Origin: Salinisphaera sp035690525
Lineage (GTDB): Bacteria > Pseudomonadota > Gammaproteobacteria > Nevskiales > Salinisphaeraceae
Assembly: GCF_035690525.1 (NCBI RefSeq)
Contig: NZ_DASSKM010000039.1
Span: 1-17,227 of the forward strand
Direction: 5' to 3'
DNA length: 17,227 bases
The notes beneath the pieces were generated by a model. That model was not told the DNA's origin. It saw only the letters and a program-made list of their open reading frames with translations, and did no database searches. Below, one piece after another: positions 8,912 to 16,976 of the stretch (position 1 is the stretch's first letter; each line of letters begins with the position of its first letter). The position numbers and the translations under genes were made by a program.

Positions 8912-10576
8912 ATGAGCACCCCGAAGAAGAAGTACGACTACGTGATCGTCGGCGCCGGCTCGGCCGGTGCGGTCATGGCGCACCGGCTCACCGAAGACGC
9001 CGATGTTTCGGTGCTTCTGGTCGAGGCCGGGCCGATGGATTACAGCCTCTTCATCCATATGCCGTCGGCGTTCGCTTATCCGATGAACGGCGATGCCTAC
9101 AGTTGGAACTACCACACCGAAGCCGATCCTTATATGGACAATCGTGTCATGCATTGTCCGCGCGGGCGGGTGCTGGGTGGTTCGTCCTCGATCAACGGCA
9201 TGGCCTACGTACGCGGCAATGCGCTCGACTTCGAGAACTGGGCCCGGGACTTCGGCCTCGAGCACTGGCGCTACAAGAATGTGCTCGGCTATTTCCGCCG
9301 GGCCGAGAACTTTGACCAGGGCGAGAACGACTATCACGGCGGACGTGGGCCGCTGCACGTGACCACCGGCGCCGGCAGCAATCCGCTGTATCACGCGTTC
9401 ATCGAATCGGGCATGAAGGCGGGCTATCCGTACACCCCGGATATGAACGGCTTTCAGCAGGAAGGCGTGGGCCCGATGTTCATGACCACCAAGGACGGTG
9501 TGCGCGCCTCCACCGCCAACGCCTATCTGCGCGGCGGCGCGATGCGGCGTTCGAACCTCACGGTCATGACGCGCACCTACACGCGCAAGATTCTGTTCGA
9601 CGGCAAGACCGCCGTCGGCATCGAGATCGACCATCTGGGCACGCGGTCCAAGGTTGAGGCCGAGCGTGAGGTGCTGCTGTGCGCCGGCGCGATCAACTCG
9701 CCGCAGTTGCTCATGCTGTCCGGCATCGGGCCGCGCGATCAGCTACGGGAACACGGCATCACGCCGGTGTACGAGAACCCGAACGTCGGTCGCAACCTGC
9801 AGGACCATCTGGAAGTTTATGTCCAGTACGAATGCAAGGCGCCGATTACCCTGTACTCGGCGCAAAATATGGCGGCGATGGGCCGAATTGGCGCCCAGTG
9901 GCTGCTCACCCGCAAGGGTCTGGGTGCGACCAACCACTTCGAATCCGGCGGCTTCATTCGCAGCGAACCGCGCGTGGCGTATCCGAACATTCAGTACCAC
10001 TTCCTGCCGATGGCCGTGTCCTACGACGGCAGCGCCAAGGCGACCAGCCACGGGTTCCAGGCCCACGTCGGCCCGATGCGCCCGGAATCGCGCGGCGAAG
10101 TCCGGCTGGCCTCGGCCTTCTATAAAGCGGCGCCGAAGATCGTGTTCAACTATATGGCGACCGAACGCGACCGTCGCGAAATGCGCGACTCGATCCGCCT
10201 GACCCGCGAGATCATTAAACAATCGCCGTTCGATCGTTACCGCGGCAGGGAACTCGGGCCGGGTCCGGACGCGCGCTCGGACGACGAGATCGATGCCTGG
10301 GTGCGCCGGACCGGCGAGTCGGCCTATCACCCGTCGGGCACCTGCGCGATGGGTACCCACGAGGCGGCGGTGGTCGACGGCGAGGGCCGCGTGCACGGCG
10401 TCGATGCGCTGCGCGTGGTCGATGCCTCGATCATGCCGCGTATCACCACCGGCAACCTTAACGCGCCGACCATCATGATGGCCGAGAAGATCGCCGACGC
10501 GGTGCGCGGCCGGGCGCCGGTGGTCGAGGACCGGCCGTGGTATCGGGCCGACGGCTGGCAGCACAGCCAGCGCTGA
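8912..10576 (+). CDS. betA: Choline dehydrogenase (GMC flavoprotein)
   Basis: This 554-residue FAD enzyme of the GMC oxidoreductase family would oxidise choline to betaine aldehyde, passing electrons to the respiratory chain at the membrane. The FAD-binding GAGSAG is at 14-19, GMC signature 1 at about 84-102 (GRVLGGSSSINGMAYVRG), signature 2 at about 259-273 (GAINSPQLLMLSGIG), the active-site histidine in YHPSGTCAMG (H473), and the conserved asparagine in NLNAPT (N517). Length matches BetA. GCGAGG at 8896-8901 is the ribosome site. It lies 21 bases after betB and is presumably cotranscribed. Other GMC alcohol oxidases share the fold, but the betB neighbour makes choline much the likeliest substrate. 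It ends in a hairpin shared with the convergent transporter gene. Confidence 0.94.
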   Translation: MSTPKKKYDYVIVGAGSAGAVMAHRLTEDADVSVLLVEAGPMDYSLFIHMPSAFAYPMNGDAYSWNYHTEADPYMDNRVMHCPRGRVLGGSSSINGMAYVRGNALDFENWARDFGLEHWRYKNVLGYFRRAENFDQGENDYHGGRGPLHVTTGAGSNPLYHAFIESGMKAGYPYTPDMNGFQQEGVGPMFMTTKDGVRASTANAYLRGGAMRRSNLTVMTRTYTRKILFDGKTAVGIEIDHLGTRSKVEAEREVLLCAGAINSPQLLMLSGIGPRDQLREHGITPVYENPNVGRNLQDHLEVYVQYECKAPITLYSAQNMAAMGRIGAQWLLTRKGLGATNHFESGGFIRSEPRVAYPNIQYHFLPMAVSYDGSAKATSHGFQAHVGPMRPESRGEVRLASAFYKAAPKIVFNYMATERDRREMRDSIRLTREIIKQSPFDRYRGRELGPGPDARSDDEIDAWVRRTGESAYHPSGTCAMGTHEAAVVDGEGRVHGVDALRVVDASIMPRITTGNLNAPTIMMAEKIADAVRGRAPVVEDRPWYRADGWQHSQR

Positions 10577-10599
10577 TGGCGGCGTTGGCGCCGCTCAGC
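10572..10599. terminator. Hairpin across the convergent betA and transporter stop codons
   Basis: GCTGA (10572-10576) pairs with TCAGC (10595-10599), and GCGGCG (10579-10584) with CGCCGC (10589-10594), around a TTGG loop and with a 2-base bulge on one side. The two arms contain the TGA stops of betA and of the opposite-strand transporter gene, so the stops pair with each other. It lacks a T-run either way. It may act as a shared barrier between convergent transcripts, though it is not a canonical intrinsic terminator. Confidence 0.4.
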
Positions 10600-12367
10600 C
10601 GGCAAACGGCCAGATCATCGGTACCAGGGTGACGGTGAGCGCGCCGACGAGCAGCGTGAGTGGCAGGCCCAGACGCAAAAAGTCGGTGAACCGGTAGCCG
10701 CCGGGCCCGTAGACCATGAGATTGGTCTGGTAGCCGATCGGGGTCAGGAAACTGGCCGAAGCAGCGACGACGACGGTAATCGCATAGGGCATGATGTCGC
10801 TGTGCATGCCGCGTGCCAGCGATACCGCAATCGGAAACATGATCACGGCGGCGGCATTGTTCGTGATCACGGCGCTGATTAGCACCGTGGCCGCAAACAA
10901 GGCGACCAGCGCCCCTTGTGCGCTGTGGCCGGCAAGATCGGTGAAGCCGTGGGCGAGCTGGGCGGCCAGGCCGGTATTCTGCACGGCCCCGCCGATGCCG
11001 ATCGCGGCGCCGATGGCCACCAGTAACGGCCAGTCGATCGCGCGGCGCGCGGCGGCCGGGCTCGCACAGCGCGTGAGCAGCGTGAGCGCAGCGCCGATCA
11101 GGGCGGCCTGCAGAATCTCGAGCAGGCCGGCGGCGACACTGACCACCACCGCTGCAATCACCGCAATCGCTGCGTAGGCCTTGTGGTGCTGGGGCGGCTG
11201 CGAGTCTTCGATCTGGCTGACCAGAAAGAAATCCCGGGAATGGCGCTGCTGTGCGACAAACGCCGGACGCGCCTCGAGCAGCAGCGTATCCCCGGGGCGC
11301 AGCACGATGTCGCCGATCTTCTTTTGAATCCGTTCGCCGTCGCGGGCCACCGCGAGCACCACCGCGTTGTAGCGGGTACGGAATCCGCCGGCACGGATGC
11401 TCGTACCGACCAGCGGACAGCTCGGCGCGACCACCGCCTCGACCAGCACGCGGGCACGGCGCGGACTGTCGAGCTTGAAGATCTGTTCGGTGGCCGGCCG
11501 CAGCCCACGGATGCGCTGCAGATCCACCACCGAATCGACGATGCCGATGAACACCAGTCGATCATTTGCGGCCAGCGGCTGGCGCGGCGAGACCGCGGGT
11601 AACAGCTTGCCGTCGCGTTCGATCTCGGCCAGGAACATGCCCGGCAGTTGGCGGAGCCCGGCGGCCTCGATGGTCCGGCCCGGCAGCGGGCCGTCGCCCG
11701 CCACGATCATCTCCACGCTGTACTCGCGCGGGTTGTCCAGCTGGGCGGTGGGCGTTCGGCGGTCCGGAATCAGCCAGCGGCCGGCCCCTGTGATGAATGC
11801 CAGGCCGGCCAGCGCAACCGGCAGGCCGATCCAGGCGAGTTCGAACATGTCGAGCCCGTTGCCGGTCAGGCGGACGAGCAGAGCATTGATCAAGAGATTG
11901 GTGCTGGTGCCGATCAAGGTGCAGGTGCCGCCGAGGATAGCCGCGAAACTGAGCGGCATCAGCAACTGCGAGATGGGCAGCCGGTGCCGGCGGGCCCAGT
12001 CGCCGACCGCAGGAATGAGCGCAGCGACCACCGGGGTATTGTTGACGAAGGCGCTCATCAGCGTGGTCGGCAGTATCAGCTGGGCCTGCGCCTGGCGTAT
12101 CGAGCGTGGGTGGCCCAGCAGGCGGGCGACCAGCAGCTCGGTGGCGCCGGTATCGCGCAGCCCGGCGACTACGATATACAGCGCCGCGATTGTCGCCAGG
12201 CCGGGGTTCGAGAACCCCGCCAACGCCTCGGTTGGCGAGACGACGCCGGTGATCAGCAGTGCCAGGAGGCCGCCCATGAGCACCAGATCGGCCCCGAGCG
12301 TGCTGACCACAAGAACGGCCAGAACCGCGGCCAATACGGCCAGCGTGATCAGCGCATCGATCGACAT
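10595..12367 (-). CDS. SLC13-family anion/dicarboxylate permease with two RCK_C (TrkA-C) domains
   Basis: This 590-residue inner-membrane transporter resembles the sodium-coupled SLC13/DASS and CitMHS-like permeases. Hydrophobic helices fill residues 2-200 and 397-587. Between them are two soluble segments, about 215-290 and 300-378, that look like paired RCK_C (TrkA-C) domains, which often sense ligands. Transport signatures are SAFVNNTPVVAALIP (105-119), GTSTNLLI (153-160), ITNNAAAVIMFP (501-512) and TPIGYQTN (542-549). I chose ATG 12367 because GGAA lies nine bases upstream and the first helix starts straight after it; the frame is open to 12463 without homology. It is divergent from maeA and converges on betA. 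The substrate may be C4-dicarboxylate, sulfate or another anion; malic enzyme next door favours dicarboxylate weakly. Confidence 0.85.
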   Translation of the reverse strand: MSIDALITLAVLAAVLAVLVVSTLGADLVLMGGLLALLITGVVSPTEALAGFSNPGLATIAALYIVVAGLRDTGATELLVARLLGHPRSIRQAQAQLILPTTLMSAFVNNTPVVAALIPAVGDWARRHRLPISQLLMPLSFAAILGGTCTLIGTSTNLLINALLVRLTGNGLDMFELAWIGLPVALAGLAFITGAGRWLIPDRRTPTAQLDNPREYSVEMIVAGDGPLPGRTIEAAGLRQLPGMFLAEIERDGKLLPAVSPRQPLAANDRLVFIGIVDSVVDLQRIRGLRPATEQIFKLDSPRRARVLVEAVVAPSCPLVGTSIRAGGFRTRYNAVVLAVARDGERIQKKIGDIVLRPGDTLLLEARPAFVAQQRHSRDFFLVSQIEDSQPPQHHKAYAAIAVIAAVVVSVAAGLLEILQAALIGAALTLLTRCASPAAARRAIDWPLLVAIGAAIGIGGAVQNTGLAAQLAHGFTDLAGHSAQGALVALFAATVLISAVITNNAAAVIMFPIAVSLARGMHSDIMPYAITVVVAASASFLTPIGYQTNLMVYGPGGYRFTDFLRLGLPLTLLVGALTVTLVPMIWPFAG

Positions 12368-12567
12368 GAACAAATATTCCGGCGAATTAGGACACGCATT
12401 TTGCGCCCGCTTATCCTCTACGCCGGCGGCTGTCCTGGATATGAACCGGAGCCGGGTGCGCAAACCGGCAAAAGACCTGACCGGCGTTGCGCGCTGGTAC
12501 GTCTGGTGTGGGCGGGCAGAGAGGTTATCCTAGGCATCTCATCCATCGCTGCACGCACCGCCACGCC

Positions 12568-14259
12568 ATGACCGATCGCGAAAAACGCCCGCTTTATATC
12601 CCCTACGCCGGCCCGACGCTGCTCGAGATGCCGTTATTGAACAAGGGCAGTGCGTTCGCGGCCGACGAGCGGGTGGACTTCAACCTGATCGGCCTGTTGC
12701 CGCAGAACGTCGAGTCGATCGAAGAACAGGTCGAGCGCGCCTACAAGCAATACCAGGCTTGCGATACCCCGCTCGACAAGCATATCTATCTGCGCGGTAT
12801 CCAGGACGACAACGAGACCATGTTCTTCCGGCTGCTCGAAGAGCATTTGGAAGAGATGCTGCCGATCATCTATACGCCCACCGTGGGCGAGGCTTGCGAA
12901 CAGTTTTCCGAGATCTATCGCAACCACCGCGGCCTGTTCATCTCCTATCCCGACCGGCACCGCATGGACGACATGCTGCGCAGCGCCACCAAGGACCACG
13001 TGCGCGTGATCGTAGTCACCGACGGCGAGCGTATTCTGGGGCTGGGCGATCAGGGCATCGGCGGCATGGGCATTCCGATCGGCAAGCTGTCGCTGTATAC
13101 CGCCTGTGGCGGCGTTTCCCCGGCCTATACGCTACCCGTGGTGCTGGATGTGGGCACCAACAATCAAGCGCTGCTGGACGATCCGATGTACATGGGCTGG
13201 CGTCATGAACGGATCGCCGACGAAGCCTACGCCGAATTCGTGGATCTGTTCGTACAGGCGGTCAAGCGCCGCTGGGCGAAGGTGCTGTTGCAGTTCGAGG
13301 ATTTTGCCCAGACCAACGCCAATCCGCTGCTGGCGCGCTATCGCGACGATATCTGTTGCTTCAACGACGATATCCAGGGCACGGCCGCGATCTGCGTGGG
13401 TTCGCTGCTGGCCGCCTGCAAAGCCAAGCAGGAAAAGGTATCGGAGCAGACCATCGTGTTCGTCGGCGCGGGTTCCGCCGGTTGCGGCATCGCCGAGCAG
13501 ATCATCGTGGCCATGGTCGACGAAGGCCTGTCCAAGGAGGACGCGCGCAAGCGTATCTTCATGATCGACAAGACCGGCCTGCTGACCGACGATATGGAGG
13601 GCCTCTACGATTTTCAGGCCAAGCTGACGCAGAAAAAGAGCGATTTGTCCGATTGGTCGGGCGATCTCGGCGACGACGCTCTGATGACCACCGTGGAGAA
13701 CGCCGAGCCGACCGTGCTGATCGGCGTGTCCGGCCAGCGCGGCCTGTTCTCGGAAAAGGTCATCAAGAAGATGCACAGCCAGTGCAAACACCCGTTCGTG
13801 ATGCCGCTGTCGAATCCGACCTCGCAGGTCGAGGCCACGCCCGAGGAGATTCTCACCTGGACCGATGGCGACGCGCTGGTCGCGACCGGCAGCCCGTTCG
13901 ACGACGTCGAGCTCGGCGGTCGCAAGATTCCGATCGCCCAGTGCAACAACGCCTATATCTTTCCGGGCGTGGGGCTCGGCGTGATCGCGTCCCACGCCAC
14001 CAAGGTCACCGACGAGATGTTCATGGCCGCCTCGCGCGCTCTGGCCGAGAACTCGCCGCTGGCCGATTCCGACACCGGCGCCTTGCTGCCGGCGCTGGCC
14101 GATGTGCGCGATCTGTCCAGGGCGATCGCGTTTGCGGTGGCCAAGCAGGCGCAAAAAGACGGCGTGGCGCTGTCGTCCTCCGATGAAACGATCGAGCAAT
14201 CGGTGGACCGGAACTTCTGGTTCCCGCGCTATCGGCGCTACCGGCGCGCCGCGTTCTAG
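12568..14259 (+). CDS. maeA: NAD-dependent malic enzyme
   Basis: This 563-residue enzyme oxidatively decarboxylates L-malate to pyruvate, CO2 and NADH. It closely follows E. coli MaeA (565 residues) from its N-terminal RPLYIPYAGPTLLE onward. Active-site landmarks are YTP (Y102), ILGLGDQGIGGMGIPIGKL (156-174, with K173), the metal ligands in QFEDFA (E244, D245), NDDIQGTA (D268) and the dinucleotide fold GAGSAGCG (300-307). LSNPTS and the GNAL/ATGSPF-type NAD loop appear in the C-terminal half. ATG 12568 gives the family length; the frame extends to 12487 but that part is unlike any MaeA. The ribosome site is weak. It is divergent from the SLC13 transporter and converges on tpm with only 11 bases between stops. 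Confidence 0.95.
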   Translation: MTDREKRPLYIPYAGPTLLEMPLLNKGSAFAADERVDFNLIGLLPQNVESIEEQVERAYKQYQACDTPLDKHIYLRGIQDDNETMFFRLLEEHLEEMLPIIYTPTVGEACEQFSEIYRNHRGLFISYPDRHRMDDMLRSATKDHVRVIVVTDGERILGLGDQGIGGMGIPIGKLSLYTACGGVSPAYTLPVVLDVGTNNQALLDDPMYMGWRHERIADEAYAEFVDLFVQAVKRRWAKVLLQFEDFAQTNANPLLARYRDDICCFNDDIQGTAAICVGSLLAACKAKQEKVSEQTIVFVGAGSAGCGIAEQIIVAMVDEGLSKEDARKRIFMIDKTGLLTDDMEGLYDFQAKLTQKKSDLSDWSGDLGDDALMTTVENAEPTVLIGVSGQRGLFSEKVIKKMHSQCKHPFVMPLSNPTSQVEATPEEILTWTDGDALVATGSPFDDVELGGRKIPIAQCNNAYIFPGVGLGVIASHATKVTDEMFMAASRALAENSPLADSDTGALLPALADVRDLSRAIAFAVAKQAQKDGVALSSSDETIEQSVDRNFWFPRYRRYRRAAF

Positions 14260-14270
14260 CGCGATCCGGT

Positions 14271-14927
14271 TCAGCGCCGTACGATGAGGTAGATGCCGTC
14301 GCGCGTGGCGGTCAGCCCGCGGTCGCGCAGATGATCGCTTTCCGGTAGGCCGCGGCGTTCGGCCAGCAGATCGACATGCGCATAACGCCCGTAAAGCTCG
14401 CCGACATCCTCGTCGTCGACATTGAACGGCGGGCCGTCCATGAGCGACGGGTCGTAGCCGAAGGTGATCAGCAGCCCGGTCGCGCCGCGCCGCAATCCGC
14501 CCATCAGATGATCGACATAGGCATGGCGTAGGTCCTCGGGCAGAGCGATAAGCGCGGCCCGGTCGTAAAAGCCCTCGAAGCGGGCGAGATCCGACCGCGG
14601 TAGATCGAATATATCGCCGACGCGAATCGTGATCCGGCCGCCGATATAGCAATCGAAGGCGCCGACGCGCTCGCGTCGATAGGCCAGGCCGGCCTCGTCG
14701 AAGAATTCGCGGGCAGCAACCGCGCTAAACTCGATGCCGGTGACATGATGCCCGCGGCCGGCCAGCCAGTGCATGTCCTGCGACTTGCCGCACAGCGGCA
14801 CCAGCACGCGCGCCGCCGGCACCAGCGACAGTTGCGGCCAATGCTCGTGCAGTAGCGGGTGGCCGTCGGTCTGATGGAATCCGATCTGCTTATCTTTCCA
14901 GCGTTGCAGCCAGAAATCCTGCTTCAT
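14271..14927 (-). CDS. tpm: Thiopurine S-methyltransferase
   Basis: This 218-residue SAM-dependent methyltransferase has exactly the size of bacterial TPMT. These enzymes methylate thiopurines and, in some bacteria, selenium or tellurium compounds, using SAM in the cytoplasm. Landmarks are the N-terminal FWLQRWKDKQIGFHQ (5-19), SAM-binding VPLCGKSQDM (43-52) and GIEFS (64-68), YDRAALIALP (121-130) and GPPFNV (165-170). ATG 14927 matches the family start. The frame is open upstream to 15164, but that stretch overlaps the coding sequence of the GST gene and has no TPMT homology. Its ATG overlaps the GST stop by four bases (ATGA), so translation is probably coupled. It converges on maeA with an 11-base gap. 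Confidence 0.93.
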   Translation of the reverse strand: MKQDFWLQRWKDKQIGFHQTDGHPLLHEHWPQLSLVPAARVLVPLCGKSQDMHWLAGRGHHVTGIEFSAVAAREFFDEAGLAYRRERVGAFDCYIGGRITIRVGDIFDLPRSDLARFEGFYDRAALIALPEDLRHAYVDHLMGGLRRGATGLLITFGYDPSLMDGPPFNVDDEDVGELYGRYAHVDLLAERRGLPESDHLRDRGLTATRDGIYLIVRR

Positions 14928-15628
14928 GGGTTCGGCCTGTCGAGTTCGGGATAGCGGCGAAATATGCCGTCTTCGTTGAAATCGATGCAGCGTTCGCTGT
15001 CGAGATACGCGGCGATACGCCGGCGTTTCGCCACCCGGCGCGTCAGTTCGTCGAGCGCCGGCGTATCGATTTCGGCCAAGGCGTTGGGAAAGGCATAGTA
15101 GAGCCCGCGCATGACCAGAAACAGCGACAGATCCAGCGTCGTGCAGCGCCGGCCGACGCTCCATTCATCGCTGTCGGGGTTACGGCTCAGCACGCCTTCG
15201 AAATAATCCAGAAACTTCGGCAGGCGGGCGTCGATGAACGACGCGCTGCGGCGCGCTGCCGCTTCTTTCTGCTCGTCGTAATACAGACCCGGGCCGAGCG
15301 GATGATGCGTGTCATGGATCTCGGCGACGAAATCCGTGACCGTCAACTGTATTTGGTGCATGCGACGGAAATCGCGGTCATCGTGCGGCGCCAGCTCCAG
15401 CGGACGGCTGACCCAGGCCAGGATGTGCGCGACATGCGAGGCCGACTCGTGCGCGTCGGCCAGTATCGGCGGCGCGAAGTGCCCACCGCGGCTAATCATA
15501 TCGGCGACCGCGCCGGCACCCTGGTCACGGCCCACGTCGACGTACTCGGCGCCGGCCTCCTCGAGCGCAAGACGCACGAATTCGCCGCGGCCGGGGATGC
15601 TCGGCCAGTAGTACAGCCAGTAGCTCAT
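14924..15628 (-). CDS. Glutathione S-transferase family protein
   Basis: This 234-residue protein has a thioredoxin-like N domain and an all-alpha C domain, typical of cytosolic glutathione transferases that conjugate glutathione to electrophiles. The N domain begins YWLYYWPSIPGRGEF, with a tyrosine near position 6-7 and a cis-proline at 54 (APPIL), followed by the E61-S62 pair that normally contacts the glutathione glutamyl group. The TTLDLSLF capping box (163-170) carries D166, and the tail GIFRRYPEL (221-229) is common in alpha/mu/sigma-like bacterial GSTs. The class resembles sigma/mu more than the bacterial beta class. It is the first gene of a two-gene unit with tpm, which suggests a shared detoxification role. 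The true substrate is unknown. Confidence 0.85.
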   Translation of the reverse strand: MSYWLYYWPSIPGRGEFVRLALEEAGAEYVDVGRDQGAGAVADMISRGGHFAPPILADAHESASHVAHILAWVSRPLELAPHDDRDFRRMHQIQLTVTDFVAEIHDTHHPLGPGLYYDEQKEAAARRSASFIDARLPKFLDYFEGVLSRNPDSDEWSVGRRCTTLDLSLFLVMRGLYYAFPNALAEIDTPALDELTRRVAKRRRIAAYLDSERCIDFNEDGIFRRYPELDRPNP

Positions 15629-15657
15629 TTGCTGTTACCGGTACGAATGATTGTCTT

Positions 15658-15686
15658 ATCGCAGCAAAGCGATCGACTGTCGTCAA
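15658..15686 (-). promoter_or_regulatory. Candidate promoter of the gst-tpm operon
   Basis: Read on the minus strand, TTGACG (15681-15686) is followed by a 17-base spacer and TGCGAT (15658-15663). A TGC triplet before the -10 makes it an extended -10 type. Transcription would start roughly 20 bases before the GST start codon. The -35 is strong and the -10 is only three of six, so moderate confidence. Confidence 0.4.
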
Positions 15687-15730
15687 TCCGCAGACCTTCG
15701 GGTATATAAACGTCGATCGAGGTGCTAGTT

Positions 15731-16816
15731 TTAGAATAGCGCGGTCTGGAGCATGGCCTCGTGGCCGTCGACGAAACCCGATAAGCCGACACCGACCAGC
15801 CGATAACGCTCGTTCGGCGGGCGCCCGACCCGGTTGCGCAGCGCGCAGGCGATGGCGGCGAGTTCAGCCGCGGATCGTGGCGGCGAGACCGGCGTATAGC
15901 TGCGCGTCAGGCTCTGGAAGTCCGAGGTTTTGAGTTTGAGCACCACGGTGCAGGCCACGCGTTCGGCCTTGCGCCGATAGTTCGCCCAGGCCTTGTCGGC
16001 CATGCGCTGGATGTGCGGCGCCAGCTCAAAGAGCGGCAGATCCTCGCGCAGCGTGTCCTCGGCCGAAATTTGGGCCGCTTCGCGATCGGATTTGACCGGC
16101 CGATCGTCGACCCCCTCGGCGAGTTCGGAAAGCCGCCGGCCCCAGCGGCCGAAGCGTTCGATCAGTACGGCCGCGCCGACCGCGCGCAGATCGCCGGCGG
16201 TGGCGATGTCCATCGCCGCCAGCTTCGAGCGCATCACCCGGCCCACGCCGTGAATCCGGCCGACGTCCAGATCGGCCAGAAAACGCTCGACCTGATGCGG
16301 CTTGATCACGAATTGCCCGTCGGGCTTGCGCCAGTCGGAGGCGATCTTGGCCAGAAATTTGTTGGGCGCCACGCCGGCCGAGGCGGTCAGACCGGTCTCT
16401 TCACGGATCGCCGCACGAATCGCGCGCGCGGTTTCGGTGGCGCTGGGCGAAGAAATGAGCGGATCGGTGACATCGAGGTAGGCCTCGTCCAGCGACAGTG
16501 GTTCGACGTGCGGCGTATAGCGCAAGAATATCTCGCGGATTTGGGCCGACACCGCCTTGTAGTGCGTGAAATCAGGTGGCACGAAGATCGCGTCCGGACA
16601 TAGCTTCGCCGCGCGCATGGCGGGCATCGCCGAATGAATCCCGAACGGCCGGGCCTCGTAGCTGGCCGCGGTCACCACCGCCCGCGGACTGCGCCGGGCC
16701 ACCACCACCGGCCGACCGCGCAGCTCGGGATTATCCCGCTGCTCGACCGAGGCATAGAAGGCGTCCATGTCGACATGGACAATCTTGCGCACGCGCTTCG
16801 TACCGTCGGTGCTCAT
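15731..16816 (-). CDS. dinB: DNA polymerase IV (Y-family translesion polymerase)
   Basis: This 361-residue Y-family polymerase copies past damaged bases. Catalytic metal ligands are visible in HVDMDAFYASVEQ (D16, D18) and SLDEAY (D110, E111), with the steric-gate aromatic F20 right after the first pair. The thumb includes the helix-hairpin-helix-like segment IHGVGRVMRSKLA (188-200). The little-finger domain spans about 250-350. The protein ends with QTALF (357-361), which fits the QL(S/D)LF beta-clamp-binding motif, so it should dock on the sliding clamp. ATG 16816 starts the family homology; the frame stays open to 16927 without similarity. No convincing ribosome site lies upstream. I see no CTGT-N8-ACAG LexA box between it and the tandem terminators, so SOS control is not evident. 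Confidence 0.94.
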   Translation of the reverse strand: MSTDGTKRVRKIVHVDMDAFYASVEQRDNPELRGRPVVVARRSPRAVVTAASYEARPFGIHSAMPAMRAAKLCPDAIFVPPDFTHYKAVSAQIREIFLRYTPHVEPLSLDEAYLDVTDPLISSPSATETARAIRAAIREETGLTASAGVAPNKFLAKIASDWRKPDGQFVIKPHQVERFLADLDVGRIHGVGRVMRSKLAAMDIATAGDLRAVGAAVLIERFGRWGRRLSELAEGVDDRPVKSDREAAQISAEDTLREDLPLFELAPHIQRMADKAWANYRRKAERVACTVVLKLKTSDFQSLTRSYTPVSPPRSAAELAAIACALRNRVGRPPNERYRLVGVGLSGFVDGHEAMLQTALF

Positions 16817-16857
16817 GGCGGCATATATGACGGTTCGCGCGGTGTTGTGCAAGCACG

Positions 16858-16887
16858 AAAACGAGGCGCCGCGGTGTCGTCGCCTCG
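16858..16887 (-). terminator. Second terminator hairpin downstream of the acetate permease gene
   Basis: On the minus strand, a 7-bp stem (arms 16881-16887 and 16862-16868) with a 12-base loop is followed directly by TTTT (16861 down to 16858). It lies about 90 bases after the permease stop. It sits between the first terminator and the dinB start, which supports separate transcription of dinB. Confidence 0.55.
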
Positions 16888-16909
16888 GTGCGCGGGAAAT
16901 ACCTTTGTT

Positions 16910-16959
16910 AAAAACCGGAGCCGCCAAGCGCCGGGCATACCACCTCGGCGCTTGGCGGC
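16910..16959 (-). terminator. Strong terminator downstream of the acetate permease gene
   Basis: A perfect 14-bp inverted repeat (16920-16933 and 16946-16959) with a 12-base loop lies 17 bases after the permease stop. On the minus strand a run of five T (16914 down to 16910) follows after five bases. There is no T-run in the plus direction, so it serves the leftward gene. Confidence 0.75.
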
Positions 16960-16976
16960 CGCGATATGCCAGGCCG

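Noticed and set aside
12368..12463. N-terminal extension of the SLC13 permease frame
   Set aside because: The permease begins with its first membrane helix at the ATG at 12367 with a plausible ribosome site; the extension is not hydrophobic and resembles upstream leader DNA.
12400..12531. TTATCC words between the permease and maeA as additional DnaA boxes
   Set aside because: TTATCCTCT and TTATCCTAG differ from the consensus at two or three positions and show no phasing, so they look like background.
13132..14652. Open frame of 506 codons on the minus strand across maeA and tpm
   Set aside because: It runs opposite maeA and partly in the tpm region in another frame. No recognisable motifs; a GC codon-bias artefact.
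14928..15164. N-terminal extension of the tpm frame
   Set aside because: It lies inside the GST coding sequence and has no TPMT similarity; the family start is at 14927.
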